A DNA stretch of 51,671 bases from Bacillus sp. OK048 (GCF_900103525.1 NZ_FNHN01000021.1:1-51671); one strand, 5' to 3'; counted from the first letter of the stretch, positions 23,487 to 33,186 are shown. Notes: generated by a model not told the origin, from the letters alone. A program made the numbers and translations.

Positions 23487-26400
23487 TTGAAAGGTTTAAA
23501 ATCTTTATTCCTTGATCAGGAAGACATTCACTCGATTATTTCAGGTGTCCAAGAGGGATTGAAGGAACAACTTATTGCTGGACTATCTGGTTCATCAAGG
23601 ACCGTTCTAACGGCTGCTATTTACGAGCAAATGAAAAGGCCGATACTCCTAGTTACCCACAATCTATTGCAAGCACAAAAACTCTATGAGGATATAGTAA
23701 ATCTAGTAAATGAGGATGAAGTTTTTCTATTTCCAGCAAATGAACTAATTGCGGCCGAGATAAGTATTGCCAGTCCAGAGCTAAAGGCACAAAGGATTGA
23801 AGCTTTAAACCATTTTAGCAAAAAAGAAAAAGGGATTATCATTGTTCCTATCGCGGGGCTAAGAAAAGTCATTCCACCTAAAGAAATTTGGAGGAAGTAC
23901 CAGCTGCCGTTTAAATTGGGTGATGATTTAGATGTAACAGAAGTAATGACTACTTTTGTTAAGATGGGTTATGTCCGGTCAGATATGGTTTCTACCCCAG
24001 GCGAGTTTAGTATTAGAGGCGGCATACTTGATATCTATCCACTAACGGAGACAAACCCAATTAGAATAGAATTATTTGATACTGAAATTGACTCTATCAG
24101 ATATTTCTCTTTAGATGATCAGCGCTCCATTGAAAAAACAACAGAAGTTTTAATTGGTCCTGCTACAGAGGTTTTGTTAGAGGCGGAAGAATACAGCCGC
24201 GTCATTGGAAAATTAGAAGATGGATTGGCAAAGAGTCTGCGTAAGCTGAAGGACGATAAAGCAAAGATTCAGCTATCCCAGAATATTAGTTTTGAGCTTG
24301 AACAACTTAAAAACAATCAGAAGCCAGACCAAGTATTTAAATATCTTTCACTAGCATATGAAGGCGGTACTAGTTTACTAGACTATTTACCCCATCATGG
24401 AATGGTATTTATTGATGAAATTAGCCGTGTTCATGAAATGAATGAATCCTTAATTAAAGAAGAAGCAGAGTGGTATACATCCTTGCTTAGTGAAGGTCAA
24501 ATTATTCATGATTTGACTATTTCTCATGATTTAGCGCCGATGCTTCAGAAAAAGAAGTTTCCGATTCTTTATATGAGTTTGTTCCTTCGTCATGTCGCGA
24601 ATACAAGTCCACAAAATATTATTAATGTTTCATGTAAACAAATGCAAAATTTCCATGGTCAAATGCACTTACTAAAAGCAGAAATTGACAGATGGAAAAA
24701 AGGGAATTATTCGATTCTATTTTTAGGACCTGATAGCGATAGAGTAAAAAAGTTAGAACGTGTTTTAGAGGATTATGATATCGAAGCTTCTATTAATCGA
24801 GACGGTCAACAGTTGTTACCAGGCAGAGTGCAGATTATGAAGGGCAACCTGCAAACGGGATTTGAGCTTTCCATTCAGAAGATAGCTGTCATTACGGAAG
24901 AAGAGATTTTTAATAAACGTGTCAAAAAGTCAGTCAGCAGACAGAAGCTTTCAAATGCTGAAAGAATTAAGAGTTATTCAGAACTTAAAATTGGTGATTA
25001 TGTTGTCCATGTAAATCATGGGATAGGAAAGTATTTAGGAATTGAAACACTCGTTATTAATGGTGTACATAAAGACTATCTCCATATCCGCTATCATGGA
25101 TCAGATAAGCTTTACGTCCCAGTGGAACAAATTGACCTCGTCCAAAAATATGTAGCTGCTGAGGGCAAAGAGCCGAAAATTTATAAACTCGGCGGCAGTG
25201 ATTGGAAAAAGGTGAAAAAGAAAGTTCAATCTTCTGTTCAAGACATTGCCGACGATTTAATTAAGCTTTATGCAGAACGTGAAGCTGCAGTTGGGTATGC
25301 CTTCTCCCCTGACGGTGATATGCAAAGAGAGTTTGAAACAGCTTTTGCCTATCAGGAAACAGAAGACCAACTCCGGTCTATCCATGAGATTAAAAAGGAT
25401 ATGGAAAGACCTAGACCGATGGATCGATTGCTTTGTGGTGATGTGGGCTATGGAAAAACTGAGGTCGCTATTCGAGGTGCCTTCAAAGCAATTGCAGACG
25501 GTAAGCAAGTTGCCCTTCTTGTACCCACAACCATTTTGGCACAACAGCATTATGAAACAATGAGGGAAAGATTCCAGGACTACCCGATTAATATAGGCTT
25601 GTTAAGTCGTTTTCGCTCGAAAAAGCAGCAGACCGAAACGATAAAAGGATTAAAAGCAGGTACAATTGATGTGGTGGTTGGAACACACCGGATCCTTTCG
25701 AAGGATATTATCTATCGTGATTTAGGTTTGCTAATCATTGATGAAGAGCAAAGATTTGGAGTTACCCATAAAGAGAAAATAAAGAGGCTAAAAACAAACA
25801 TTGACGTTTTAACGTTAACGGCAACACCGATACCGAGAACGCTTCATATGTCGATGCTTGGCGTTCGTGATTTGTCTGTTATTGAAACACCACCAGAGAA
25901 CCGTTTTCCTGTTCAAACGTATGTAATGGAATACAATGGATCGCTTGTCAGAGAGGCCATTGAGCGGGAATTGGCACGCGACGGACAAGTTTACTTTTTA
26001 TATAACCGAGTGGAGGATATTGAACGGAAGGCAGAAGAAATTTCGATGCTCGTCCCAGATGCACGTGTTATCTGTGCACATGGACAAATGTCAGAAAATG
26101 AATTGGAATCTGTCATGCTGAGCTTTTTATCCGGAGAATTTGATGTTCTTGTGAGTACAACCATCATTGAAACAGGGGTAGATATTCCAAACGTTAATAC
26201 ATTGATTGTCTATGACGCAGATAAAATGGGGCTTTCACAGCTTTATCAGCTCCGCGGTCGTGTGGGAAGGTCAAATCGTGTGGCCTATGCTTATTTTACG
26301 CATCGTAAGGACAAAGTGTTGACGGAAGTGGCAGAAAAGCGCCTGCAGGCTATTAAAGAATTTACTGAGTTAGGATCTGGTTTTAAAATTGCCATGCGTG

Positions 26401-27020
26401 ACCTATCTATTAGGGGTGCGGGTAATTTACTAGGGGCACAACAGCACGGTTTTATAGACTCAGTAGGATTTGATCTCTATTCACAAATGCTAAAAGAAGC
26501 AATCGAAGAAAGAAGAGGAGATTTGAAGGCAGAGCAAAAGGCAACGGTGGAAATAGATTTAGAAATCGATGCGTATATTCCTGACACGTACATTAAAGAT
26601 GGTCATCAAAAAATTGAAATGTATAAGCGTTTTAGAGGGATACAAATGGTAGAGGATATTGAAGAACTTCAATCAGAAATGCTTGACCGGTTTGGTGAAT
26701 ACCCTGAAGAAGTCGATTTTCTCTTCCAAGTAGCAGAAATGAAGGTTTATGCATTACTTTCAGGAGTTGAAATGATAAAGCAGGTAAAACAAGAAGTAAC
26801 CATTTTAGTAAATGAACAGGCAAGCAGTATGATTGATGGTCAAAAGGTATTTGCCATTAGCAGTAAATACCCAAGAATCATTGGGTTAGGTATGGAAGGC
26901 AAGAAACTTAAAATGACGATTCAAATTAAAGGAACCGAGGCTCCCCACTGGCTAAATATAGCATTTGAACTGATTAAAGGTCTTCAATCAGCAAAGAAGG
27001 GTCAAGAGAATCCTGTCTAA
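23487..27020 (+). CDS. mfd: Transcription-repair coupling factor Mfd
   Basis: This 1177-residue protein, the length of B. subtilis Mfd, removes RNA polymerase stalled at DNA lesions and recruits UvrA. The N-terminal third is the UvrB-like module, followed by the RNA polymerase interaction domain (about 500-570, with YVVHVNHGIGKYLGIE). The RecG-like translocase has Walker A GDVGYGKT at 651-658 and the DEEQ box at 752-755; motif VI is QLRGRVGRSNR. The C-terminal 150 residues form the regulatory TRCF domain. The start is a TTG directly after GAGGAGGAACGAGCTT. It is the longest gene in the window. Confidence 0.98.
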   Translation: MKGLKSLFLDQEDIHSIISGVQEGLKEQLIAGLSGSSRTVLTAAIYEQMKRPILLVTHNLLQAQKLYEDIVNLVNEDEVFLFPANELIAAEISIASPELKAQRIEALNHFSKKEKGIIIVPIAGLRKVIPPKEIWRKYQLPFKLGDDLDVTEVMTTFVKMGYVRSDMVSTPGEFSIRGGILDIYPLTETNPIRIELFDTEIDSIRYFSLDDQRSIEKTTEVLIGPATEVLLEAEEYSRVIGKLEDGLAKSLRKLKDDKAKIQLSQNISFELEQLKNNQKPDQVFKYLSLAYEGGTSLLDYLPHHGMVFIDEISRVHEMNESLIKEEAEWYTSLLSEGQIIHDLTISHDLAPMLQKKKFPILYMSLFLRHVANTSPQNIINVSCKQMQNFHGQMHLLKAEIDRWKKGNYSILFLGPDSDRVKKLERVLEDYDIEASINRDGQQLLPGRVQIMKGNLQTGFELSIQKIAVITEEEIFNKRVKKSVSRQKLSNAERIKSYSELKIGDYVVHVNHGIGKYLGIETLVINGVHKDYLHIRYHGSDKLYVPVEQIDLVQKYVAAEGKEPKIYKLGGSDWKKVKKKVQSSVQDIADDLIKLYAEREAAVGYAFSPDGDMQREFETAFAYQETEDQLRSIHEIKKDMERPRPMDRLLCGDVGYGKTEVAIRGAFKAIADGKQVALLVPTTILAQQHYETMRERFQDYPINIGLLSRFRSKKQQTETIKGLKAGTIDVVVGTHRILSKDIIYRDLGLLIIDEEQRFGVTHKEKIKRLKTNIDVLTLTATPIPRTLHMSMLGVRDLSVIETPPENRFPVQTYVMEYNGSLVREAIERELARDGQVYFLYNRVEDIERKAEEISMLVPDARVICAHGQMSENELESVMLSFLSGEFDVLVSTTIIETGVDIPNVNTLIVYDADKMGLSQLYQLRGRVGRSNRVAYAYFTHRKDKVLTEVAEKRLQAIKEFTELGSGFKIAMRDLSIRGAGNLLGAQQHGFIDSVGFDLYSQMLKEAIEERRGDLKAEQKATVEIDLEIDAYIPDTYIKDGHQKIEMYKRFRGIQMVEDIEELQSEMLDRFGEYPEEVDFLFQVAEMKVYALLSGVEMIKQVKQEVTILVNEQASSMIDGQKVFAISSKYPRIIGLGMEGKKLKMTIQIKGTEAPHWLNIAFELIKGLQSAKKGQENPV

Positions 27021-27083
27021 ATCGTATATTGCATTTTACTTTAAAGGATGATTTTCCTATTTGTGAAAAAATATTATGAATGT

Positions 27084-27112
27084 GTATAGAACTTTCCAGT
27101 TGAAAGATACTA
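27084..27112 (+). promoter_or_regulatory. Sigma-G type promoter of spoVT
   Basis: GTATA (27084-27088), a 17-base spacer and GATACTA (27106-27112). The -35 box matches GHATR; the -10 box differs from CATNHTA only at its first base. spoVT is sigma-G-dependent in B. subtilis. Confidence 0.55.
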
Positions 27113-27208
27113 AGTTCAAAGTTGGTAGCGATTATCAAAGCATTAGCGCCTTGTACATATCAATACCAAGTTAGTTAAAATCATCAGATGAAAGTGAGGC
27201 AACATTGG

Positions 27209-27745
27209 ATGAAAGCAACTGGAATAGTTCGTCGAATTGATGATTTAGGTCGTGTTGTCATTCCGAAAGAAATACGCAGAACCCTGCGTATCCGTGAGGG
27301 GGATCCGTTAGAGATCTTTGTCGATCGGGATGGAGAAGTCATTTTAAAGAAGTATTCACCTATCAGCGAGTTAAGCGATTTTGCCAAAGAATATGCAGAA
27401 GCCCTATTTGACAGCCTCGGAAACCCGGTTTTAATTTGTGATAGAGACACTTATATTGCATTAGCAGGTAGTTCGAAAAAAGATTATTTAAGTAAAAATA
27501 TAAGCGATTTAGTGGAAAAAACCATGGAAGATCGTAATTCAGTTCTCGTTACCCAACAAGGTGATATTGCCTTAGCAGATGGGAATGATGAAACCATCTC
27601 ATCTTACACAATTGGACCCATCATTGCAAATGGCGATCCAATTGGAGCAGTAATCATTTATGCAAAAGAAGGTACACTTGGTGAGGTTGAGAAAAAGGCA
27701 GTTGAAACGGCTGCTGGATTTTTAGCCAGACAAATGGAATCCTAA
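27209..27745 (+). CDS. spoVT: Stage V sporulation transcription factor SpoVT
   Basis: The 178-residue protein equals B. subtilis SpoVT in length. It has an N-terminal AbrB-like swapped-hairpin DNA-binding domain (residues 1-50, MKATGIVRRIDDLGRVVIP onward) and a C-terminal GAF-like domain (about 60-178). SpoVT tunes sigma-G-dependent genes in the forespore, raising some and lowering others including its own. The ATG at 27209 is chosen over 27188 because it gives the family's exact N terminus; the GTGAGG site is ten bases upstream. A second AbrB-type protein is encoded at 7555. Confidence 0.97.
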   Translation: MKATGIVRRIDDLGRVVIPKEIRRTLRIREGDPLEIFVDRDGEVILKKYSPISELSDFAKEYAEALFDSLGNPVLICDRDTYIALAGSSKKDYLSKNISDLVEKTMEDRNSVLVTQQGDIALADGNDETISSYTIGPIIANGDPIGAVIIYAKEGTLGEVEKKAVETAAGFLARQMES

Positions 27746-27763
27746 AACTAATACTATACGCAC

Positions 27764-27800
27764 AAATAAAAGAGGCAGGGATTCCTGTCTTTTTTATTTG
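27764..27800 (+). terminator. Terminator of spoVT
   Basis: AAATAAAAGAGGCAGG pairs with CCTGTCTTTTTTATTT (27784-27799) around a short GATT loop; the long T-rich right arm makes it a strong terminator. Confidence 0.88.
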
Positions 27801-27807
27801 TTTACTA

Positions 27808-27816
27808 TGATATAAT
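27808..27816 (+). promoter_or_regulatory. Extended -10 promoter before yabM
   Basis: TGATATAAT is a consensus -10 with TG extension, 36 bases before yabM and directly after the spoVT terminator. No clear -35 box. Confidence 0.45.
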
Positions 27817-27851
27817 ACTTTCGAGTTTAGGTTTACATAAGGAGATACGAA

Positions 27852-29474
27852 ATGAAGCCCGTAAATCAATCGAAGGCTCTTTTTAGGGGGGCTTTTATTT
27901 TAGCCATTGCGGCACTGATAACAAAAATCCTAAGTGCTGTCTACAGGATCCCGTTTCAAAACATTGTCGGGGATGTTGGCTTTTACATATACCAACAAGT
28001 ATACCCGTTTTATGGTCTAGCCATGGTGCTAGCGACAACAGGGTTTCCTGTCGTTCTATCTAAGCTTTACGCTGAACAGAGGGTTAAAAGTGACCATGAG
28101 AAAATTAGACGCCTTTTCTTCATATCATTTATCATTTTACAAATGTTCGGACTTATTTGTTTTCTTTTCCTATATTTTGGTGCGGATGATATTGCTCTAT
28201 GGATGAATGATGAGCAGTTATCCATTTTATTGAGAGTAGTTTCCATCGTCTTTTTGCTCTTTCCCATTACTTCCATTCTAAGGGGATATTATCAAGGGAA
28301 GGGGGATATGGTGCCCACGGCTCTTTCACAAGTGGGTGAACAATTTATTCGGGCATTTACTATCCTCTTTTTAGCTTATACATTCACAAAGTTAGAATAT
28401 TCACTGTATCTGGTCGGCGGTGGCGCCATGTTTGGATCCATTACCGGCGGTATGGTATCAGCGATTATTTTGTTTACATTCCTTTGGATTCGTAAAGAAT
28501 GGAAAATAATTGCCCCAAGAAGAGGAATCCTCATTGGCAATTTTCGAGAGGTTGGCGTTATATTAAAGGCCTTAACGTTTCAAGGACTTACGATCTGTAT
28601 TAGCGGAATGCTAATGATATTTATCCAAATGGCTGATTCTTTGAATCTATACTCCCTGCTTACAGAAAATGGTTATGAGAGGGATTTGGCAAAAAGCATA
28701 AAGGGAATATTTGACCGTGGGCAGCCCTTGATTCAGTTAGGCACGATTGTTGCTGCTTCGATGTCCTTATCTCTTGTTCCGTTAATAACAAGTGCAAGAA
28801 TAAAAAAAGACACTGTATTCTTAAACGATAAAATTCAGTTAGCTCTTAGGGTAAGTATCGTCATTGGTGTAGGAGCCTCTGTTGGTCTTTGGACAATTAT
28901 TGAACCAGTCAATATTATGTTGTTTGAAAATAGTGCTGGTTCCTCGGTGTTAGGAATGCTAAGCTTTGTCATTCTACTATGCTCAATCATTACTACGATT
29001 ATTGCGATTATGCAGGGTTTAGGGTCATTACTTTTTCCAGCAGCAGCAGTCCTTGCTACATTCCCTTTAAAGTATGGTCTAAATGCTATATTCGTCCCGC
29101 GATTTGGAACAGTGGGTGCTGCTTATGCTACCCTTATCACCTTAGCAATGGTGTGCTTGCTATTATTCATTAAATTTAATCGCATGCAATCCAATTTGCC
29201 TAGAACGTATCGTTTCCTAGTCCCTGTTTTAGTAGCAGCTTTTATGATGGTGTTATTTTTAAAAGGCTATTTAGCCTTAACGGATAGGATTACGATTCCA
29301 AATGGAACTGAAAGAGTAATGGCAACAATCCAGGCACTTGGTGGTGTCTCTTCTGGAGGCTTTCTGTTCTTATTTATTATCGTCAGAGGGGGAGTCTTTT
29401 TGGAAAAGGAACTCTCATTATTTCCATTCGGGAGCAAATTACGTCTTTTAATATCGAGAAAGAATAGGAGTTAA
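27852..29474 (+). CDS. yabM: MOP-superfamily membrane exporter YabM (SpoVB/MurJ-like)
   Basis: This 540-residue polytopic membrane protein has about 14 hydrophobic segments and the MATE/MOP family opening FRGAFILAIAALITKILSAV. The family includes lipid II and polysaccharide flippases (MurJ, SpoVB, Wzx). The conserved block GGFPV/TGFPVVLSKL and the NIVGDVGFYIYQQ segment near residue 38 place it with the Bacillus YabM/SpoVB group. The precise substrate of YabM is not known to me. It begins a tight unit with mazG (six bases later). Confidence 0.88.
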   Translation: MKPVNQSKALFRGAFILAIAALITKILSAVYRIPFQNIVGDVGFYIYQQVYPFYGLAMVLATTGFPVVLSKLYAEQRVKSDHEKIRRLFFISFIILQMFGLICFLFLYFGADDIALWMNDEQLSILLRVVSIVFLLFPITSILRGYYQGKGDMVPTALSQVGEQFIRAFTILFLAYTFTKLEYSLYLVGGGAMFGSITGGMVSAIILFTFLWIRKEWKIIAPRRGILIGNFREVGVILKALTFQGLTICISGMLMIFIQMADSLNLYSLLTENGYERDLAKSIKGIFDRGQPLIQLGTIVAASMSLSLVPLITSARIKKDTVFLNDKIQLALRVSIVIGVGASVGLWTIIEPVNIMLFENSAGSSVLGMLSFVILLCSIITTIIAIMQGLGSLLFPAAAVLATFPLKYGLNAIFVPRFGTVGAAYATLITLAMVCLLLFIKFNRMQSNLPRTYRFLVPVLVAAFMMVLFLKGYLALTDRITIPNGTERVMATIQALGGVSSGGFLFLFIIVRGGVFLEKELSLFPFGSKLRLLISRKNRS

Positions 29475-29480
29475 AATAAT

Positions 29481-30941
29481 ATGGGCAAATCAATTGAGAT
29501 TCTCGGCTTGGGGGCAGGAGACCTTGAACAGCTCCCCTTTGGTGTTTATAAGAAACTAACGAAGGCAAATCATGTTTATTTAAGGACAAAAGAACATCCA
29601 GTAGTCATGGAGTTAGAAAAAGAGAAATTTCAGTATTCATCCTTTGATTTGGTATATGAAAAGCATGACCAGTTCGAAGAGGTCTATCAGGAAATTGTCC
29701 AAACCTTACTAGAAAAGGCAAAAACAGAGCAGGTAGTTTATGCGGTTCCTGGTCATCCTCTCGTTGCTGAGCGGACAGTACAATTGCTTTTGGAAAATGG
29801 CCCTAAAGAGGGTGTTGAGATTTTGATAGGCGGCGGTCAAAGTTTTGTGGATGCCCTTTTTCAGTCATTAAAAATTGATCCTGTCGATGGTTTCCAATTA
29901 CTTGATGGGACTTCACTTCATTCCAGCCAGCTGCAAATTGACCAGCATATGTTTATTAGCCAAGTCTATGATCAATTTGTAGCGTCTACTATAAAGCTGA
30001 CACTTATGGAAAGGCTTCCTGATGAGTATGAGGTTGTCATTGTGACAGCAGCAGGGAGCAGTAATGAACGAATAGAGCGGGTGCCTTTATACGAGTTGGA
30101 TCGAAAGGTAACCGTTAATAACCTCACTTCTGTCTATGTTCCTCCTGTAAAGGATGAGCTACTTATGCTAAAAAACTTCTCAAAGCTACGGGAAATTATT
30201 GCTACTTTAAGAGGTCCAAACGGCTGTCCTTGGGATAAGGAACAAACACATGAGTCCTTAAAAAAATACTTAATTGAGGAAACATTTGAGGTCATCGAGG
30301 CGATTGACAGTGGTGATATTGATCATTTGGTCGAAGAGCTTGGGGATGTTTTACTACAAGTACTGCTTCATGCCCAGATTGGTGAGGATGAAGGCTATTT
30401 TGCCATTGAAGATGTAATTGAGGTCCTTTCAGCGAAGATGATTCGCAGACATCCACATGTTTTTGGTGATAAACAAGCAGTGGATTCAAAAGAAGTTCTG
30501 CGTAACTGGCAGGAAATTAAAAGGCAGGAAAAAGGTGAGACAGAAGGCTCATTGCTTGATGGCATCTCCAAGTCAATGCCTAATTTAATAAGAGCATACG
30601 ATATTCAGAAGAAAGCGGCAAAAGTTGGCTTTGATTGGCAGGAAATAACACCTGCTTTGGAGAAAGTGAAAGAAGAGCTTGATGAATTTGAGCGTGAGAT
30701 TAAGGAGCAGAGCCTAGTTAATGCAAAAAAAGAATTTGGAGATATTCTGTTTGCCTTTGTCAATGTTGCAAGGTTTTTAGAGATTCATCCGGAAGAGGCA
30801 TTATTTGAGACGAATGAAAAGTTTATTCGAAGGTTTCAATTTATTGAAGCAAAAGTAAAGAAGAGTAACAAGCCGATTGAGGCTTATACCTTAGAGGAAC
30901 TTGATCAGTTTTGGGATGAAGCAAAAGCTAACGGACTCTAG
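29481..30941 (+). CDS. mazG: Fusion of tetrapyrrole-methylase-like and MazG domains (YabN)
   Basis: The 486-residue protein joins an N-terminal SAM-dependent methylase fold (residues 1-220, GLGAGDLEQLPFGVY, YAVPGHPLVAERT) to a C-terminal MazG nucleoside triphosphate pyrophosphohydrolase with two repeats. The metal-binding EExxE and ExxD motifs are in EETFEVIEAID and EELGDVLLQVLLHA; the second repeat has KEFGDILFAFVNVARF. MazG clears non-canonical or excess NTPs. The fused methylase half is typical of Bacilli but has no assigned reaction. AGGAGTTAAAATA precedes the ATG. Confidence 0.94.
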   Translation: MGKSIEILGLGAGDLEQLPFGVYKKLTKANHVYLRTKEHPVVMELEKEKFQYSSFDLVYEKHDQFEEVYQEIVQTLLEKAKTEQVVYAVPGHPLVAERTVQLLLENGPKEGVEILIGGGQSFVDALFQSLKIDPVDGFQLLDGTSLHSSQLQIDQHMFISQVYDQFVASTIKLTLMERLPDEYEVVIVTAAGSSNERIERVPLYELDRKVTVNNLTSVYVPPVKDELLMLKNFSKLREIIATLRGPNGCPWDKEQTHESLKKYLIEETFEVIEAIDSGDIDHLVEELGDVLLQVLLHAQIGEDEGYFAIEDVIEVLSAKMIRRHPHVFGDKQAVDSKEVLRNWQEIKRQEKGETEGSLLDGISKSMPNLIRAYDIQKKAAKVGFDWQEITPALEKVKEELDEFEREIKEQSLVNAKKEFGDILFAFVNVARFLEIHPEEALFETNEKFIRRFQFIEAKVKKSNKPIEAYTLEELDQFWDEAKANGL

Positions 30942-30956
30942 AATTGGGGGATAATC

Positions 30957-31226
30957 ATGAGATTAGATAAATATTTAAAAGTATCCAGATTAATTAAAAG
31001 AAGAACGCTTGCAAAAGAAGTTTCAGACCAAGGGAGAATTCTTATCAATGGGAAAGAAGCAAAAGCAAGCTCAACAGTCAAAGTGGGCGACGAGCTAACG
31101 ATCCGCCTTGGACAAAGATTGGTTACAGCAAGAATTGACCAAATCCAAGATACTACTCGAAAAGAAGCAGCAGCTGAAATGTATACGATTATTAAAGATG
31201 AACGAATCGGCGAATCACAGTTCTAA
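30957..31226 (+). CDS. rqcP: S4-domain protein RqcP (YabO)
   Basis: This 89-residue Hsp15-like protein is essentially one S4 RNA-binding domain (MRLDKYLKVSRLIKRRTLA...GRILINGKEAKASSTVKVGDEL). B. subtilis RqcP works with RqcH on stalled 50S subunits, stabilising the P-site tRNA while alanine tails are added to incomplete chains. GGGGATAATC precedes the ATG. It is 15 bases after mazG. Confidence 0.94.
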   Translation: MRLDKYLKVSRLIKRRTLAKEVSDQGRILINGKEAKASSTVKVGDELTIRLGQRLVTARIDQIQDTTRKEAAAEMYTIIKDERIGESQF

Positions 31227-31269
31227 AGGCGCACGAGCGAAAAGGCTTGTTCTAATTCATTTACCCTTC

Positions 31270-31299
31270 ACATAAAATTGTAATAAATGGTTGTACAAA
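31270..31299 (+). promoter_or_regulatory. Possible sigma-E promoter of yabP-yabQ
   Basis: ACATAAAA (31270-31277) and TGTACAAA (31292-31299), 14 bases apart, partly fit the sigma-E consensus KMATATTT and CATACAHT. The -10 match is only five of eight. Sigma-E control of yabP and yabQ is known in B. subtilis. Confidence 0.35.
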
Positions 31300-31318
31300 T
31301 GATTGTGAGGGATGAATA

Positions 31319-31621
31319 ATGAGCCAATATTATGAAACAAACTCTGTCAAAAGTACTGTTCCAGAGCATGATGTCATCATGAGAGGGAGAAAACTCCTCG
31401 ATATAACGGGTGTTAAACAGGTAGAAAGCTTTGATAATGAGGAATTCTTATTGGAAACCTCCATGGGCTTTTTAGCGATTAAAGGGCAAAACCTGCAAAT
31501 GAAGAACCTCGATGTTGAAAAAGGAATTGTCTCCATTAAAGGAAAGATATTTGACTTAGTTTACTTAGATGAGCAGCATGGGGAGAAGGCTAAAGGATTC
31601 TTTAGCAAGTTATTCCGATGA
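31319..31621 (+). CDS. yabP: Sporulation protein YabP
   Basis: The 100-residue product belongs to the YabP/YqfC family, found only in spore formers and made in the mother cell under sigma-E. The conserved centre is RKLLDITGVKQVESFDNEEFLLETSMG, followed by a short beta-rich segment. The family probably forms small assembly or membrane-associated proteins; its biochemical role is not established. GTGAGGGATGAATA precedes the ATG. Its stop overlaps the yabQ start (ATGA), so the two are translationally coupled. Confidence 0.93.
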   Translation: MSQYYETNSVKSTVPEHDVIMRGRKLLDITGVKQVESFDNEEFLLETSMGFLAIKGQNLQMKNLDVEKGIVSIKGKIFDLVYLDEQHGEKAKGFFSKLFR

Positions 31622-32250
31622 CACTCACCACTCAATTCCTTACCATGCTTTCGATGATTGGAATGGGTTCGCTATTTGGGGCAATGTTTGATACCTATCA
31701 GCGTTTCATAGACCGGCCTAACCGAAAGTCGTGGATTGTTTTTTTTAATGACTTGTTATTTTGGGTCATTCAAGCACTAATCATCTTTTATATCTTATTC
31801 CTTGTTAACAATGGAGAATTACGTTTTTACATTTTCGTTGCCCTTCTTTGTGGATTTGCTGCTTATCAAGGTTTATTTAAAGGTATTTATTTAAAATTAC
31901 TCGAAATGATGATAAATACCGTAATAGCGATTTACCGATTTATGAGAAAGGCTTTCCAGCTGATTATCTATAAACCTGTCCTTGGCCTGTTCCAATTGGT
32001 TATTTCGATTATCATCCTAATTGGCAGGGGGCTTTATTCCCTTGTCCAATTTGTTTTAAAGGTTTTATTATTTGTTCTTAAGGTCATTTGGGTACCATTT
32101 GTAAAAATAATATTAATTATATGGAAACTTTTGCCGAAAGGTATTAAAAAATACGTCGAGAAGTTATATAATAAAACGGCAGGAATTTTTATGGAAATCA
32201 AGAATTATTTACTAAAGATAATTAAAAAGTTGAAAAAACCAAAAAAGTAA
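31618..32250 (+). CDS. yabQ: Sporulation membrane protein YabQ
   Basis: This 210-residue protein matches YabQ, needed for normal spore cortex formation. The first two thirds contain several hydrophobic segments (about 5-25, 40-62, 65-85 and 115-155), and the C terminus is strongly basic and lysine-rich. MTLTTQFLTMLSMIGMG at the N terminus and GAMFDTYQRF are family features. It is expected in the mother-cell side of the outer forespore membrane. It overlaps yabP by four bases and is followed by divIC after 13 bases. Confidence 0.92.
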   Translation: MTLTTQFLTMLSMIGMGSLFGAMFDTYQRFIDRPNRKSWIVFFNDLLFWVIQALIIFYILFLVNNGELRFYIFVALLCGFAAYQGLFKGIYLKLLEMMINTVIAIYRFMRKAFQLIIYKPVLGLFQLVISIIILIGRGLYSLVQFVLKVLLFVLKVIWVPFVKIILIIWKLLPKGIKKYVEKLYNKTAGIFMEIKNYLLKIIKKLKKPKK

Positions 32251-32263
32251 GGAGGGATGGGAA

Positions 32264-32656
32264 ATGAGTTCGGCTAAGGAAAAGAACATAGCAAAAATTC
32301 AATCAACATTTGTCCACCAACAAGAAATTGCAGAGATTGCTTCAGCTAGGAAAAAGAAATTACTGTTTAGAAGACTTTTCTTATTTTTAGTATTTGCTTC
32401 TGTCATGTCCTATTTAATGATTACTAGCTTTATTTCCCAATCCTCAACTTTAGATAAAAAAATAGAACAAAAGAGACAGTTGGATCATCAATTGTCAGAG
32501 TTAAAAAAACAACAGGAAATTCTCAAAGAGGATATTGTTAAATTAAATGATGATGAGTACCTTGCAAAGCTAGCTCGAAAAGAATATTTTTTCTCTGAAA
32601 ACGGCGAAATTATCTTTAATATCCCTGAAGAAAAAACCAGGAAAAATACGAATTAG
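32264..32656 (+). CDS. divIC: Cell division protein DivIC
   Basis: The 130-residue bitopic protein has a cytoplasmic N terminus, one membrane span (about residues 35-54) and an extracellular septum-formation coiled coil (about 63-95), the FtsB-like architecture. DivIC forms a complex with DivIB and FtsL that activates septal peptidoglycan synthesis. The C-terminal block DDEYLAKLARKEYFFSENGE is the conserved FtsB/DivIC motif. AAGGAGGGATGG precedes the ATG. In B. subtilis it is likewise read from yabP-yabQ-side transcription as well as vegetative promoters. Confidence 0.95.
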   Translation: MSSAKEKNIAKIQSTFVHQQEIAEIASARKKKLLFRRLFLFLVFASVMSYLMITSFISQSSTLDKKIEQKRQLDHQLSELKKQQEILKEDIVKLNDDEYLAKLARKEYFFSENGEIIFNIPEEKTRKNTN

Positions 32657-32664
32657 TAGTCTTA

Positions 32665-32694
32665 TTGACACTTATTTTTGCTATTTTGTATAAT
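32665..32694 (+). promoter_or_regulatory. Sigma-A promoter of yabR
   Basis: Perfect TTGACA (32665-32670) and TATAAT (32689-32694), 18-base spacer. Confidence 0.88.
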
Positions 32695-32742
32695 GTAAGA
32701 TAAGTATGATTTTTTTAATTCTTAAGGAGGAAAATTCTTTTT

Positions 32743-33186
32743 ATGTCAATCGAAGTAGGCAGCAAGTTACAGGGGAAGGTAACAGGAATTACAAATTTCG
32801 GAGCGTTTGTGGAGCTATCTAATGGCTCAACTGGACTCGTGCACATCAGTGAGGTTGCTGACAATTATGTGAAAGATATCAATGACCATCTTAAAGTGGG
32901 TGACCAAGTAGAAGTTAAAGTCATCAATGTTGGGAAAGATGGAAAAATTGGACTCTCCATAAAAAAGGCAAAAGATAAACCAGAGGCGCCGCAAAAATCC
33001 TATTCACAATCGAACTCACATTCACACCGTCCTCGTCAGTCCAGGTCTAACGATCGGAATACTCCTAGAGTAGAAACGTTTGAGTCAAAAATGACGAAGT
33101 TTTTAAAAGATAGTGAGGATCGTTTAACTTCATTAAAACGTCATACAGAATCGAAGCGTGGCGGAAGAGGAGCTAAAAGAAGTTAA
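32743..33186 (+). CDS. yabR: S1 RNA-binding domain protein YabR
   Basis: This 147-residue protein has an N-terminal S1 domain (residues 1-75, GSKLQGKVTGITNFGAFVEL and GLVHISEVADNYV) and a basic, serine- and arginine-rich C-terminal tail. It resembles the general stress protein GSP13 and the S1 repeats of polynucleotide phosphorylase. Binding to ribosomes or RNA is likely, but no specific target is known to me. Its own consensus promoter and the AAGGAGGAAAA site suggest high expression. A terminator follows. Confidence 0.92.
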   Translation: MSIEVGSKLQGKVTGITNFGAFVELSNGSTGLVHISEVADNYVKDINDHLKVGDQVEVKVINVGKDGKIGLSIKKAKDKPEAPQKSYSQSNSHSHRPRQSRSNDRNTPRVETFESKMTKFLKDSEDRLTSLKRHTESKRGGRGAKRS